64,000 nt of DNA from Sphingomonas aerolata (GTDB lineage Bacteria; Pseudomonadota; Alphaproteobacteria; Sphingomonadales; Sphingomonadaceae): positions 930,001 to 994,000 of the forward strand of contig NZ_PZZN01000002.1 in NCBI RefSeq assembly GCF_003046295.1, read 5' to 3'. Made by a program: the position numbers and the translations under genes. The notes beneath the pieces are model-generated. The model was given only the letters and a program-made list of their open reading frames with translations. It had not been told where the DNA came from and did not search any database. This document shows positions 37,357-46,792 of this stretch, piece after piece (within the stretch, counting starts at the first letter, position 1; every line of letters begins with the position of its first letter).

Positions 37357-39645
37357 TCAGCCGATCTCGCGCCGGAGATCCGCGAACAGGCCGGGCACTG
37401 CGGTCAGCCGTTCCTCCTCCTCGTCGAGGATGGCGAGGAACGCGGCGCGCTTGATCGCAGCGACGCGGCCGGGCTTCATCCGCACCGACGGGGGCAGCGT
37501 CGAGACGGTGATGTCGATCATCCGCTCGGCGCCATGCAGCCGGCCCCAGAGATAGTCGTTCTCGCGGTAGGCGCGGCTGAAGAACGCGCCGAAGCTGTTG
37601 AACTGGATCCCTTTCAGCGTCGCCTCCGCGCCGCCCGAGCGAATCGCGACCGCGTCGTCGGGGGCGATCCGGTCGACCTTGATGGGATCGAATTCGTCGA
37701 GCCCCTCGCCCTGCAACAGCGGCAGCGTCGCGGTGTCGAAATAGGGGAAGCCGAGATAGGCAAGCAGCATCGAGCGGCGCACCGGCCGGTCGAGCGCGAC
37801 GAACGCCTCCGCGAGCCGTACATCGGTCTCGGCGTCGCGGCGGTTGAGGTCGAGCGAGGCGGCCAGCGCGTCGAGCAGCGGCATCGCGTCGTCGCGCAGC
37901 GTGCGGACCTCGCGGCGCAGCGCGGCATGCGCGTCGGTCCGCTGGCATTCGAGATAGTCCGACAGCGACGCGTAGATCGCGTCGCGGATCGGCGCGAGCG
38001 CGACCTCCTCGACCTCGGCTTCGAGCACCGTCAGGCGGCGTGCCATCAGGCGCAATCGGCGGATCCGGAAGCCGAGATCGAAGCGTCGCAGGAACGCGAT
38101 CGTCGCGGGGCTCGCGCCGCCGCCATGCGCCGCGCCGATCTCCTCGGCGCCGCTCGCCGTCACCGCGGTCGCGATCGCCGCGCGGATCCGGTCCCAGCGC
38201 TGCGGCCCGGGTTCGCCGCCGGCGTGGAATAGCAGCGAGGTCAGCGTCTCGACCACGCCTGCGACCTTCAGATGGCCATAGGCGGCATAGCCATAGCCCG
38301 CGCTGGCCGCCGCCGCCTTCTGCGCACGCGCGCGCCAGTTGGCGAGCCGCGCCGCGGTCGGGCTGTTGAGGAACAGCGTATGCCCGAACAGCTGTTCGAC
38401 CTCCGCCTCGACATCGGGGCGGATCGCATCGATGATCGCGCGCATGCGGTCGATCTGCGCCGAGCGCGCGGCGATCGCGTCGAGATTGTCGCGGATCGGC
38501 TGCTGGCGCGGCAATTCGCTGATCGCGCCGATGATCGTCTGGAAGAAGCCGGGCGTGCCATTCTGTGGCGGGAGGCGGAACTTCATCCCCGGCGACGGAT
38601 CGATATAGACGAAACGGCGGTCGATCTGGCGGCGCGCGGGGCGTTCCTTCAGCGCGTCGATCGCCGGGCGGAACGGCGCGTTGGCGAGCACCGACCCGTC
38701 GATCAGCACGACCTGATCCGCGCCGTTGGTCGCCGACTGGCGGGGCAGGATGCGCTTGAGGAAGGCATCGCGCGACGCCCAGGCCGTCTTGCGATCGGCG
38801 AGCACGCCATCGAGCTCGGCGACCATGAATGGCGGGAACGCACCCGGAAAGCTCGACGTCGCGCGTGCGGCAAAGGCGAGTTCGGGGATGTCCGCCAGGC
38901 TGTCGGTCGCCGCGCCATGATCGGAAAAGTCGACGACGACGCGGTGCTCGGTCTCGACCACCTCGGGCGGCGAATTGAGTTTGAGCCGTTCGGGATGGCC
39001 GGTGAAATCGGTGACCGTCACGAACAGGTCGAGCGGCTGGCCCGGCGGCAACAGGCGGGGCCCGCGCTCGCTGGCGGCCATCGCGTCGAACGCGTCGAGC
39101 AGCAGCCCGGTAAAGGTCGCGCCGCCGAACGGGGGCTCGAACCAGCGCGAGCGGACGAAATGCGACAGCTTGGCCTTCACCTCCTCGCGCGTCGTGTCGT
39201 CGAGCGTCTGGACCTTGTCCGCGCTGCGCCCCGCCGCCATCCAGGCGAGTGGCAGCGCCCAGGCCTTCGAGAAGCGCGAATGCGGCGCGGCATGGGGATC
39301 GATCAACGCCTCGACATCGGCCGAGCTCAGCCAGAGATCGGTGAGCGGATCGAGGCTCTGCCCGGTCGCGATCGCCTGGGCGAGGAAGATGCCGTTGATC
39401 CCGCCCGCGCTGGCGCCGGCGATGATGTCGGCGAGCACGCGGACCTTGAGCGCGCCCTGTTCCTCGATCTCGTCGAGCAGGTCGCGATAGACCGCCTGGC
39501 TGCCGGTCCCGCGGTCGCCACCGGCATGATGGCCGTGGCTGGCGCGGACGAGATGCCAGATCTCCTTGGTGATGCCGTGCATGTAGACGGCCAGGCTGAT
39601 CCCGCCATAGCAGACCAGGGCGAGGCGGAGTTCCTTCTCGCGCAC
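37357..39645 (-). CDS. Patatin-like phospholipase (DUF3376 type)
   Basis: About 762 residues. The N-terminal patatin domain has the oxyanion run GGISLAVYMHG, nucleophile Ser in AGASAGGING and the Asp of the dyad in VLIDGSVLANAPF. A long C-terminal DUF3376-like region follows (from about 390). It probably hydrolyses phospholipids or other acyl esters. There is no signal peptide. I place the start at GTG 39645 (VREKELRLALV), which fits the family N-terminus and follows GGGGG; a GTG at 39684 would add 13 residues. Confidence 0.88.
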   Translation of the reverse strand: MREKELRLALVCYGGISLAVYMHGITKEIWHLVRASHGHHAGGDRGTGSQAVYRDLLDEIEEQGALKVRVLADIIAGASAGGINGIFLAQAIATGQSLDPLTDLWLSSADVEALIDPHAAPHSRFSKAWALPLAWMAAGRSADKVQTLDDTTREEVKAKLSHFVRSRWFEPPFGGATFTGLLLDAFDAMAASERGPRLLPPGQPLDLFVTVTDFTGHPERLKLNSPPEVVETEHRVVVDFSDHGAATDSLADIPELAFAARATSSFPGAFPPFMVAELDGVLADRKTAWASRDAFLKRILPRQSATNGADQVVLIDGSVLANAPFRPAIDALKERPARRQIDRRFVYIDPSPGMKFRLPPQNGTPGFFQTIIGAISELPRQQPIRDNLDAIAARSAQIDRMRAIIDAIRPDVEAEVEQLFGHTLFLNSPTAARLANWRARAQKAAAASAGYGYAAYGHLKVAGVVETLTSLLFHAGGEPGPQRWDRIRAAIATAVTASGAEEIGAAHGGGASPATIAFLRRFDLGFRIRRLRLMARRLTVLEAEVEEVALAPIRDAIYASLSDYLECQRTDAHAALRREVRTLRDDAMPLLDALAASLDLNRRDAETDVRLAEAFVALDRPVRRSMLLAYLGFPYFDTATLPLLQGEGLDEFDPIKVDRIAPDDAVAIRSGGAEATLKGIQFNSFGAFFSRAYRENDYLWGRLHGAERMIDITVSTLPPSVRMKPGRVAAIKRAAFLAILDEEEERLTAVPGLFADLRREIG

Positions 39646-39708
39646 TCGCTCAGCCCCCGACCGGGCAGCGAAGTTTGCGTACACGGGGGCTAACGGCGCC
39701 GGTCCGGA

Positions 39709-40404
39709 TCATGCGGGTTCCAGCGTCGCCCAGATCGGCAGATGATCCGACGCCTTGCGCGCGGCGGCGCTGCTGTGCACGCCGCAGGTGGCGATGCGCA
39801 GGTCGCGCGACGCCATGATCCGGTCGAGCCGGGCGATCGCGCGGCGCGAATGGAAGCTCGCGCCGGTATCGGCAAAGGCGAAATCGCGGCCGAAGTCGCG
39901 CAGGCAGCCCGAACCCGCGCTCCATTCGTTGAGATCGCCCATCAGCACGGTAGGGTGGCGGGTCGCGCAGGCGTCGACATGCGCGAGCACCGCCGCCGCC
40001 TGACGCCGTCGCCACAGCCCCGACAGATCGAGATGCATGCCGACGACGCGGATCATCCCGCCTGCGGTCCGCACGTCGGCCATCACTGCGCCGCGCGGCT
40101 CGAGCGAGGGCAGGTGGATCGCCTCGCTGTCGACGATCACCGCGGACTTGCGCACCAGCACAACATTGCCGTGCCACCCCATGCTGAGCGCACTGAGGCT
40201 GACGGGAATCGGCTTCCAGTCGCTATGCTCCTCGAGCAGGTGATAGGGCAGCACGCAGGCGCGGGTGCCGAACCGGCGATCCGCCTCCTGCAGCGCGATC
40301 ACGTCGGCGTCGATCTCGCGCAGCACCTCGACCACGCGTTCGGGGTTCCGGCGGCGGTCGAGACCGATGCCCTTGTGGATATTATAGCTGGCGACCTTGA
40401 TCAT
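39709..40404 (-). CDS. Endonuclease/exonuclease/phosphatase (EEP) family protein
   Basis: Cytoplasmic EEP hydrolase of 231 residues: VASYNIHKGIG (metal Asn), IALQEADRRFG (catalytic Glu), MHLDLSG, MGDLNEWSAG (Asp/Asn) and terminal ASDHLPIWATL (Asp/His). No signal peptide or lipobox. Such short EEP proteins are annotated as phosphodiesterases or nucleases; the substrate cannot be told. The ATG at 40404 precedes the conserved MIKVASYNIH. It lies upstream of the patatin gene on the same strand with a gap of about 60 bases. Confidence 0.88.
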   Translation of the reverse strand: MIKVASYNIHKGIGLDRRRNPERVVEVLREIDADVIALQEADRRFGTRACVLPYHLLEEHSDWKPIPVSLSALSMGWHGNVVLVRKSAVIVDSEAIHLPSLEPRGAVMADVRTAGGMIRVVGMHLDLSGLWRRRQAAAVLAHVDACATRHPTVLMGDLNEWSAGSGCLRDFGRDFAFADTGASFHSRRAIARLDRIMASRDLRIATCGVHSSAAARKASDHLPIWATLEPA

Positions 40405-40785
40405 GTGCGCGGGCTTAACGCGGGATGGCGGGTGCGGGTTGCCGCGGGCTCTGCCGATTGCCCCGGCCTGCGCCGTGCATGATGGACGGACCGGTACCGC
40501 ACGGCGGCGGAGCAATGGATTGGAATACCGCAATCTCCTTGGGCGTAACAATAGCACCGGGATGCGCGCGAAACAGGACAAAAACTGCTTGCGCGATCGA
40601 TTCAATTGGGGTGTCATGCGGTCATAACAAAACGCAGGGACGAACGATAACGAGCTGGTGCGGGCAACGCGCCGGTCGCCGGGGGAGTGTGCCGCGGATC
40701 CGAGCCAACAGGACGGACGACGCGAAGGTGAGCGACTTTCCAGGGGACGCGCGGTCGAGGCCGCGCAAACGGGGCGGACTCACAG
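40405..40785. other. Intergenic region between EEP and amine oxidase genes
   Basis: Divergent 381-base gap. The part from about 40520 to 40630 is clearly AT-richer and is where promoters should lie. A weak sigma-70 candidate towards the oxidase is TTGCGC (40589-40594), 17 bases, TGTCAT (40612-40617). No gene, RNA gene or riboswitch is apparent. Confidence 0.35.
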
Positions 40786-42387
40786 ATGATCACGCGGCGA
40801 TCGATCCTACAGCATATCGGCATGGCGGGCGGCGCGGCCGCGACCTTCGGCGCGATGGAGGCGCTGGGTATCGCGGGCAATGTCGCGGCGGCGGCGCCGA
40901 TGCCCGATCTGCCCGCCGGCTTTGGCAAGGGGCGGTCGGTGATCGTGCTGGGGGCGGGCATCGCCGGGCTGGTTGCCGCCTATGAACTGCAGCAGGCGGG
41001 GTTCGACGTCACCGTGCTCGAGGCGCGCGACCGGGTCGGCGGGCGCAACTGGACGGTGCGCGACGGCGACCGGATCGTGATGGACGGCGAGGCGGACCAG
41101 GTCGCGCGCTTCTCCGACGGCGCCTATTTCAATGCGGGGCCGGCGCGGTTGCCGAGCTTCCACCACCGCATCCTCGGCTATTGCGGCAAGCTCGGCGTCC
41201 CGCTCGAGGTCGAGATCAATTCGAGCCGCAGCGCCTTCCTGATGGGGCAGAAGGGCGACAAGGTGCGGATGCGCACCGCGATCAACGACACGCGCGGGCA
41301 TGTTGCCGAACTGCTGATGAAGGCGGTCAACCAGGGCGCGCTCGACCAGAGTCTCAGCGCGGCGGACAAGCAGGCGTTGCTGCCGTTCCTCAAGACGTAC
41401 GGCGATCTCGACGCGACGGGGCATTTCGCAGGGACGTTGCGATCGGGGTTCCAGGCGTTTCCCGATGCGGGCGTCGGCGTCTTCGCGCGACCGCCCGCGC
41501 CGATGCCGCTCGACCGGCTTCTCGCCAACGAACAGCTGCCGGCGATGCTGTTCGAGGACAATGTCTACATGCAGGCGACGATGTTCCAGCCGGTCGGCGG
41601 GATGGACCGGATCCCGGCGGGGTTCGAGCGCGCGCTGACCCGCAAGGTGGTGCGCGGCGCCGACGTGACGCGGATCCGCAACCGCCCCGATGGCGTCGAG
41701 ATCGCCTGGCGCGATACGAAGACGGGCGCCGGCCGGATCGCGCGCGCCGATTTCTCGGTCTGCACGATCCCCTTTCCGGTGCTCGCCAAGGTCGATTGCG
41801 ATTTCGCCAAGCCCGTCGCGCAGGCGATTGCGGGCGTGGTGTACGACCATTCGAACAAGGTCGCGTTCGATTCGCCGCGCTTCTGGGAACAGGACCAGAT
41901 CTATGGCGGCATCTCGTTCGTCGGTGGCGAGACGTCGCTGATCTGGTATCCGAGCGCAGGGCTGTTCAGTCCGCGCGGGATGCTGCTGGCCTGCTATACC
42001 TCGGGGGAGCGGGCGGAGGGCTTTGCGAAGCTGCCGATCGCCGACCAGGTCGAGCGGGCGCGCGCGGCGGTCGAGCGGCTGCACCCGGGGCATGGCAAGG
42101 ACCTGATCAACGGCGTCGCGGTCAACTGGAACAAGATCCCGTACAGCCTGGGGCCGTGGCCGAACTGGTTCGTCGGGATGGCGGGACATCAGGAGGGTGA
42201 TATCGATACCGAAGGCTATCGACTGTTGTGCCAGCCCGCGGGCCGCACCGTCTTTGCCAGCGCCGCGCTGAGCCAGACGCCGGGATGGCAGGAGGGCGCG
42301 GTCCAGTCGGCGCATCACGCGATCGCCGCGATCGCGGGGCTGCAACGGGCCGATATGGGTGCGCGGCCGGACCGGGTGGCGGCGTGA
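40786..42387 (+). CDS. Flavin monoamine oxidase, Tat-exported
   Basis: FAD-dependent amine oxidase of 533 residues. The N-terminus MITRRSILQHIGMAGGAAA with a following Ala-rich stretch is a twin-arginine type signal peptide, so the folded enzyme probably works in the periplasm. The dinucleotide-binding motif VIVLGAGIAGLVAAYELQ and EARDRVGGRNWTV are typical; the C-terminal flavin region is near QEGDIDTEGYRLL. It oxidises amines or an L-amino acid to an imine plus peroxide. It overlaps the acetyltransferase gene (GTGA) and lies two genes from an exported RidA. Confidence 0.9.
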   Translation: MITRRSILQHIGMAGGAAATFGAMEALGIAGNVAAAAPMPDLPAGFGKGRSVIVLGAGIAGLVAAYELQQAGFDVTVLEARDRVGGRNWTVRDGDRIVMDGEADQVARFSDGAYFNAGPARLPSFHHRILGYCGKLGVPLEVEINSSRSAFLMGQKGDKVRMRTAINDTRGHVAELLMKAVNQGALDQSLSAADKQALLPFLKTYGDLDATGHFAGTLRSGFQAFPDAGVGVFARPPAPMPLDRLLANEQLPAMLFEDNVYMQATMFQPVGGMDRIPAGFERALTRKVVRGADVTRIRNRPDGVEIAWRDTKTGAGRIARADFSVCTIPFPVLAKVDCDFAKPVAQAIAGVVYDHSNKVAFDSPRFWEQDQIYGGISFVGGETSLIWYPSAGLFSPRGMLLACYTSGERAEGFAKLPIADQVERARAAVERLHPGHGKDLINGVAVNWNKIPYSLGPWPNWFVGMAGHQEGDIDTEGYRLLCQPAGRTVFASAALSQTPGWQEGAVQSAHHAIAAIAGLQRADMGARPDRVAA

Positions 42388-42965
42388 TCGGCATGGTGAT
42401 GAGCACGGCGACGACGGGCGGGGTGACGATCCGGGCGGCCCGGCGCGAGGACATCCCCGCGCTGGAGCAGATGATCGCGACGTCGGCGGCGACGTTGGGG
42501 CAGGGCTTCTACGCCCCCGACGCGCTGGCGAGTGCGATCCGGACGATCTTCGGCGTCGACACCGATCTGGTCGACGACGGCAGCTATCTGGTCGCGGAGA
42601 TCGACGGCGCGCTGGCGGGGTGCGGGGGGTGGAGCCGCTTCGCCACACTGTTCGGTGGCGATCGCTATGCCGACCGATCCGCCGCGCTGCTGGTACCGGG
42701 GCAGGATGCGGCGCGGATCCGTGCGATGTTCACCGCCCCCGGCTTTGCGCGGCGCGGGGTGGGATCGGCGATCATGGCGGCGAGCGAGGCGGCCGCGCGG
42801 GAGGCGGGGTTCGACAAGCTCGCGCTGATGGCGACGCTGTCGGGGGTCCCCTTTTACGAAAGCCACGGCTTCGTCGCGGAGCCCGGGATCACCGTCGACG
42901 CGGACGGGATCGCGGTTCCGTTCGTACCGATGACCAAGGCGCTTCACACGCCCGACGCGTCCTGA
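42384..42965 (+). CDS. GNAT family N-acetyltransferase
   Basis: About 193 residues. It has the acetyl-CoA loop in GFARRGVGSAIMAASE (R/Q-x-x-G-x-G/A type), N-terminal VTIRAARREDIPAL and a C-terminal FYESHGFVAEPG. Substrate unknown; an amine is plausible given the operon. A GTG at 42384 overlaps the oxidase stop as GTGA; the ATGs at 42393 and 42399 are alternatives and the true start is uncertain by five residues. Confidence 0.87.
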   Translation: MIGMVMSTATTGGVTIRAARREDIPALEQMIATSAATLGQGFYAPDALASAIRTIFGVDTDLVDDGSYLVAEIDGALAGCGGWSRFATLFGGDRYADRSAALLVPGQDAARIRAMFTAPGFARRGVGSAIMAASEAAAREAGFDKLALMATLSGVPFYESHGFVAEPGITVDADGIAVPFVPMTKALHTPDAS

Positions 42966-43001
42966 CGCGCGGGACCACCGAATTTTTGGGAGAGACGACC
43001 A

Positions 43002-43549
43002 TGCCAGTGCGACCGATCGTGAACCGCGTCTCGCGTACATTGACCCGTGCCGGTCTGGGGGTGAGCATCGCCGCGGCGACGATGCTTGCGACTTCGGCCT
43101 CCGCGCAGATCGTCCGCCACGCCAATCCGGGGCCGGGGCCGTCGCTGATCCTGCAGAGCGTGACCATCCCCGCGGGCGCGGAGACGCTGGTGCTGTCGGG
43201 GCAGCTCGCCGCGCCGATCGATCCGTCGAAACCGGTCACCGGCGTCGAGTCGTTCGGCGACACCAGGACGCAGACGGTCAGCGTCTTCACGAAGATCAAG
43301 GCGATCCTGGCCGAGCATGGCTATACGATGGCCGATGTCTACAAGCTGACGGTGTTCGTTACCGCCGATCCGAAGCTCGGCGACGGCAAGATGGACTTTG
43401 CCGGCATGAACGACGGCTTCAAGCAGTTCTTCGGGAGCGCGGACAACCCCAATACGGTCGCGCGGTCGACGGTGCAGGTCGCGGCGCTCGCAGGCCCCAA
43501 TTACCTCGTCGAGATCGAGGCGACCGCGGCGCGGATGCCGCGTCGCTGA
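43002..43549 (+). CDS. Exported RidA-family protein
   Basis: Protein of 182 residues. A signal peptide (cleavage after ASAQ, about residue 36) precedes a RidA/YjgF domain: LVLSGQLA, TRTQTVSVFTKIKAILAEHGYTMADV, YKLTVFVTADP and ARSTVQVAALAGPNYLVEIEATA, including the Arg that binds the substrate carboxylate. RidA hydrolyses reactive enamines/imines to ketones. Being exported is unusual and matches the Tat-type amine oxidase two genes upstream, whose product would be an imine. The ATG follows GGGAGAGACG. Confidence 0.88.
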
Positions 43550-43565
43550 GGCGGCGGGGCGGCGG

Positions 43566-44138
43566 TCAGCTGTCGCCCCCCGCCCCCGACGGCAGCATCC
43601 GGTTGCCGATACGGTCGACGAACTGATGCTTCAACGCGGCGCCGACATGCAGGACGAGCAGCGCGCAGGTCAGCCAGACGAGCAGGCCGTGCGCCTCTTC
43701 AAACCCCTCATGCGCACCGCGCGGCAGGCCGGGGATGAACGGCCAGCTCAAGCCGCCGATGAGCGAGGTGGTGCTGCTGGTCAGCGCGGGCTTGCCCGTC
43801 GACAGATACATCCACCCGGTCGCGGGCAGGCCGATCAGGATGATGTAGAACAGCGCGTGGTTGGCGCGGGCGAGCACGCGTTCCCAGGTCTGGAGTGCAG
43901 CGGGGAAGGGCGGCGGCGGATTGGCGATCCGCCAGATCAGCCGGGCGATGCTGAGCAGCAGGATCGTGAAGCCGAGCGTCTTGTGCCAGTCGAACCAGCC
44001 GGTGCGCAGGTCGCCGCGCGGCATGTCGGCAAAGGTCCAGCCGACATAGAGCTGGATGAAGACCAGCGCTGCGATGATCCAGTGGAACGCGATCGCGCCC
44101 AAATTGTAGCGCCGTGCGCCATCGCGTCGTGCCGTCAT
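43566..44138 (-). CDS. Cytochrome b561 family membrane protein
   Basis: Four-helix diheme membrane protein of 190 residues. Heme ligands are visible in AFHWIIAALVFIQL, FDWHKTLGFTILL, NHALFYIILIGLPATGWM and FEEAHGLLVWLTC. It resembles the E. coli CybB type, which oxidises ubiquinol and reduces superoxide or passes electrons to exported enzymes. The ATG at 44138 is preferred over an upstream in-frame start. It ends convergent with ridA. Confidence 0.9.
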   Translation of the reverse strand: MTARRDGARRYNLGAIAFHWIIAALVFIQLYVGWTFADMPRGDLRTGWFDWHKTLGFTILLLSIARLIWRIANPPPPFPAALQTWERVLARANHALFYIILIGLPATGWMYLSTGKPALTSSTTSLIGGLSWPFIPGLPRGAHEGFEEAHGLLVWLTCALLVLHVGAALKHQFVDRIGNRMLPSGAGGDS

Positions 44139-44233
44139 CTGCTGTCTCCCCGGTCGCCCGGTTCTACGCCGCGCCGCCATCGGCGTACAGTGTTCATCCC
44201 GCTTGCACCGGGCCGGTCTAGGTAGATACCCGC

Positions 44234-44752
44234 ATGGGAAACCGCAGGCCGCCGCCCTACGCTCGGCCGATGAACCTCTTCGTCCAGCTCGCGGTGGCGA
44301 CGGGCATGGTGCTGGCCACCATCCTGGTCCATCTTGCCGGGCTCGCCGGGCTGTTGCTGGTGATCCGGCGGCAGGGGCACAGGACCGGGGTGCGGCGGCG
44401 CTGGCATGACGTGATCGGGATCGTCGGCGCCGCGACCGCGCTGTTCGTCGTCCACGGGATCGAGATCTGGGCCTATGCGCTGCTGTACAGCGGGACCGGC
44501 GCGCTCGCCGATTTCGGCACCGCGCTGTATTTCTCGACCGCGACCTATACGACGATCGGGTATGGCGACGTGCTGCTCGGGGAATCGTGGCGGATCGTCG
44601 GCGCGATCGAGGGCGCCAATGGCGTGATCCTGCTCGGCTGGTCGACCGCCTTCTTCGTCGCCATGGTCGCGCGGATCACGATCGTCGAGCGCGAATTCAC
44701 CGAGCGGCCAGCGACCCCGCGCCCCGCGGCGGATCCGTATAAACCGCAATAA
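44234..44752 (+). CDS. Two-transmembrane potassium channel-like protein
   Basis: Protein of 172 residues with hydrophobic segments at about 15-42, 60-85 and 125-150. The selectivity filter TTIGYGD lies in YFSTATYTTIGYGDVLLGE, preceded by a pore helix. No RCK or cyclic-nucleotide domain follows, so gating is unclear. A second ATG at 44270 is possible. It is transcribed towards the universal stress protein gene (57-base gap). Confidence 0.88.
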   Translation: MGNRRPPPYARPMNLFVQLAVATGMVLATILVHLAGLAGLLLVIRRQGHRTGVRRRWHDVIGIVGAATALFVVHGIEIWAYALLYSGTGALADFGTALYFSTATYTTIGYGDVLLGESWRIVGAIEGANGVILLGWSTAFFVAMVARITIVEREFTERPATPRPAADPYKPQ

Positions 44753-44808
44753 CGCGTGCGCGCCGGGCAGCCTAGCAATAGCGCTGTATCCAACCCGAAA
44801 GGCGTCCG

Positions 44809-45615
44809 TTGAAAAACATTCTGGTGCTGGCGCATGACGACGAGGGCCAGGAGGCCCGGCTCCAGGCCGCGCTCGATCTCGGGCGTGCGCTGACGGGGCA
44901 TATCACCTGTCTCGACGTGACCTATATCCCGCCGATCCTGGGCAACGACTATAGCGAGGCCGGCTATGCGATGGCGGCGGTGCTGGCCGACGAAACGACG
45001 CGCGAGCGCGCCAACAAGGTGACGCTCGAGGCGCGGTTCGCGCGCGAGGATGTCGCGTGGAACTGGGTCGATGCGACCGGGGAGGCGGCGGCGTGCATCG
45101 TCCGTGCCGCGGCACTCGCCGACGTCATCGTCCTCAACCGCCGGCTCGACAACCCGTCGGTGATCGACATGCGCCGCACCGCGAGCGAACTGATCGTCAA
45201 GTCGGGCAAGCCGGTGCTCGCGGTGCCGGGCGAGTCCCGTGGGATCGACCTTGCGACTGCACTGGTCGCGTGGGACGGGTCGCCCTGCGCCGCGGCGGCG
45301 CTGCGCGCGGCGGTGCCGATGCTCAGGCTCGCGGACCAGGTCACGCTGTTCTCGGTCGACGACGGGGCGATGGCGTCGCCGATCGAGGACGCCGCCACCT
45401 ATCTGTCGCGCTACGACATCCACCCCGTCATCCGCCGGATCGAGGTCCAGCCCGGCGGCGCGCCCAAACAGCTGCTCGCCGCCGCCGCGAGCGGGCAGTA
45501 CGGCTATGTCGTGATGGGCGGGTTCGGGCATCTGCGCTTTACCGAAGCGCTGTTCGGCGGGGTGACGCGGACCATGCTGACCAGCAGCCCGATCCCCGTC
45601 TTTCTGGCGCATTGA
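44809..45615 (+). CDS. Universal stress protein (two UspA domains)
   Basis: Protein of 268 residues with two UspA-like halves: the first starts KNILVLAHDDEGQEARLQAALD, the second near residue 145 (ATALVAWDGSPCAAAALRAA) and ends with VVMGGFGHLRFTEALFGGVTRTMLTSSPIPVFLAH, whose G-x-G-H pattern resembles the ATP site of UspFG/MJ0577 members. Start is TTG at 44809 after GAAAGG. A role in stress survival is inferred from family membership only. Confidence 0.9.
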   Translation: MKNILVLAHDDEGQEARLQAALDLGRALTGHITCLDVTYIPPILGNDYSEAGYAMAAVLADETTRERANKVTLEARFAREDVAWNWVDATGEAAACIVRAAALADVIVLNRRLDNPSVIDMRRTASELIVKSGKPVLAVPGESRGIDLATALVAWDGSPCAAAALRAAVPMLRLADQVTLFSVDDGAMASPIEDAATYLSRYDIHPVIRRIEVQPGGAPKQLLAAAASGQYGYVVMGGFGHLRFTEALFGGVTRTMLTSSPIPVFLAH

Positions 45616-45625
45616 TTGAACGGGG

Positions 45626-46540
45626 TCAGAGCGCCCCGGTCAGCAGCAGCTTGCGGACGTCGTCCTGTACCTGGTTGGCGGCGCCCAGCCGCTCGATCAG
45701 CTGCGCGGGACGGCTGCCGCGGAGGCCCGCGACGGTCAGTTCGCCGTCACGGACATAGGTGTAGACGCCGCTGACCGCGAACGCCGCGACATGGCCGATA
45801 TGTGCCTTCTGTCCGTCGATCGTGGCGGTGAAGCGGTCCGAGGCGAAGAAGCGGCGGCGGGTCATCGGTGTCTCGAAAGCGAATTCGAGGATCGCGACCT
45901 GTTCACGCTCGGGGGGCACGGTGTGCGCGACGTCGGGCGCGGGCGGCGCGGGGTCCGCATTGTCGTAGCGCTCGGGCAGATGCAGCCGCAGCTTCAGCAC
46001 CGCGGGGTCGGCGGCGAGCGTCTGCGCGAACTGCGTCATGAAGTCCGCAAACCCGGCGGCATCGGTGTCGCCGATCCCGAAATGGACGTGGAGCCGGTCG
46101 ATGCTCTCCCCGCCATTGGGCACCGGGTTGGCGATCCGGTCGACCAGCGTCCGCGACCCCTGCGGCAGCGCATAGGCGACGGTTGCGGCGAACATGTTCT
46201 GTTCGTCGGCGAACAGGATCGGACAGGCGGCGTTGAAAATTTCCTGATCCGCGGCGCTGGCAAAGCCGATCTCGACCCCGCCATCGAGCACATAGTCGTC
46301 GAACGGCGCGATCCCGTCGATCGCCGGCCAGAGATGCGCATCCTGCGCGCGATCGAGATGCATCTGGACGTACCAGCCGAGCCCGGGAATGCGCGAGCAG
46401 AGCGGTCCGTGCACGTCGCGCCAATAGGTCGCGAAGACCTCGTGCGGGACCTGCGGTCGGCGCAGCACCGTCGTGAAGGTGTTGATCGCGATCCGCGAAT
46501 CGCGCGCGGAATAGTCGGTCGTGACGCTGGGGTCTGACAT
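45626..46540 (-). CDS. EthD domain protein
   Basis: Soluble protein of 304 residues. The N-terminal part (TFTTVLRRPQVPHEVFATYWRDVHGPLCSRIPGLGWYVQMHL) is an EthD/dimeric alpha-beta barrel domain; a second half shows a similar fold (LHVHFGIGDTDAAGFADFMTQF). EthD-like proteins occur in degradation of ethers and aromatics, but catalytic activity is mostly unproven. It is the last gene of a likely three-gene minus-strand operon with an SDR and a 70-residue protein. No signal peptide. Confidence 0.75.
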   Translation of the reverse strand: MSDPSVTTDYSARDSRIAINTFTTVLRRPQVPHEVFATYWRDVHGPLCSRIPGLGWYVQMHLDRAQDAHLWPAIDGIAPFDDYVLDGGVEIGFASAADQEIFNAACPILFADEQNMFAATVAYALPQGSRTLVDRIANPVPNGGESIDRLHVHFGIGDTDAAGFADFMTQFAQTLAADPAVLKLRLHLPERYDNADPAPPAPDVAHTVPPEREQVAILEFAFETPMTRRRFFASDRFTATIDGQKAHIGHVAAFAVSGVYTYVRDGELTVAGLRGSRPAQLIERLGAANQVQDDVRKLLLTGAL

Positions 46541-46579
46541 GGAAGAATCTTTGTTCTGGAGAAATTGGAGGGCGCAGCG

Positions 46580-46792
46580 TCAGCGCTCGCGGAGATCGGG
46601 GACGCTGTAGACAGAGGGTTCGTCGTCGGCGGTGCCGCGCGCGAAGACGGCGATGTCGCCCGGCATCACCTCCTGACGGGCCCACCGGTCCCATCCGATA
46701 TGGATGAAATCCGGCGGGCCGAAGATGCGCAGCGCGGCGCTGTATTCGTCGCCGCGAAACCCGACAAAGTGCAGCGCGGGGCGGGCGCTCAC
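46580..46792 (-). CDS. Conserved small protein of unknown function
   Basis: 70 residues: LHFVGFRGDEYSAALRIFGPPDFIHIGWDRWARQEV... ending in a short acidic tail (SVPDLRER). I recognise related small hypothetical proteins with VGF-x-D-x-Y-x-x-A-x-R-I-FG-x-P in alphaproteobacteria but no known function. The start is GTG at 46792, overlapping the SDR stop (GTGA), so it is translationally coupled. The EthD gene follows after 39 bases. Confidence 0.72.
   Translation of the reverse strand: MSARPALHFVGFRGDEYSAALRIFGPPDFIHIGWDRWARQEVMPGDIAVFARGTADDEPSVYSVPDLRER

Noticed and set aside
38272..39693. 473-codon open frame antisense to the patatin gene
   Set aside because: Arg/Gly/Asp-biased translation without domains; the patatin catalytic motifs on the other strand decide the case.
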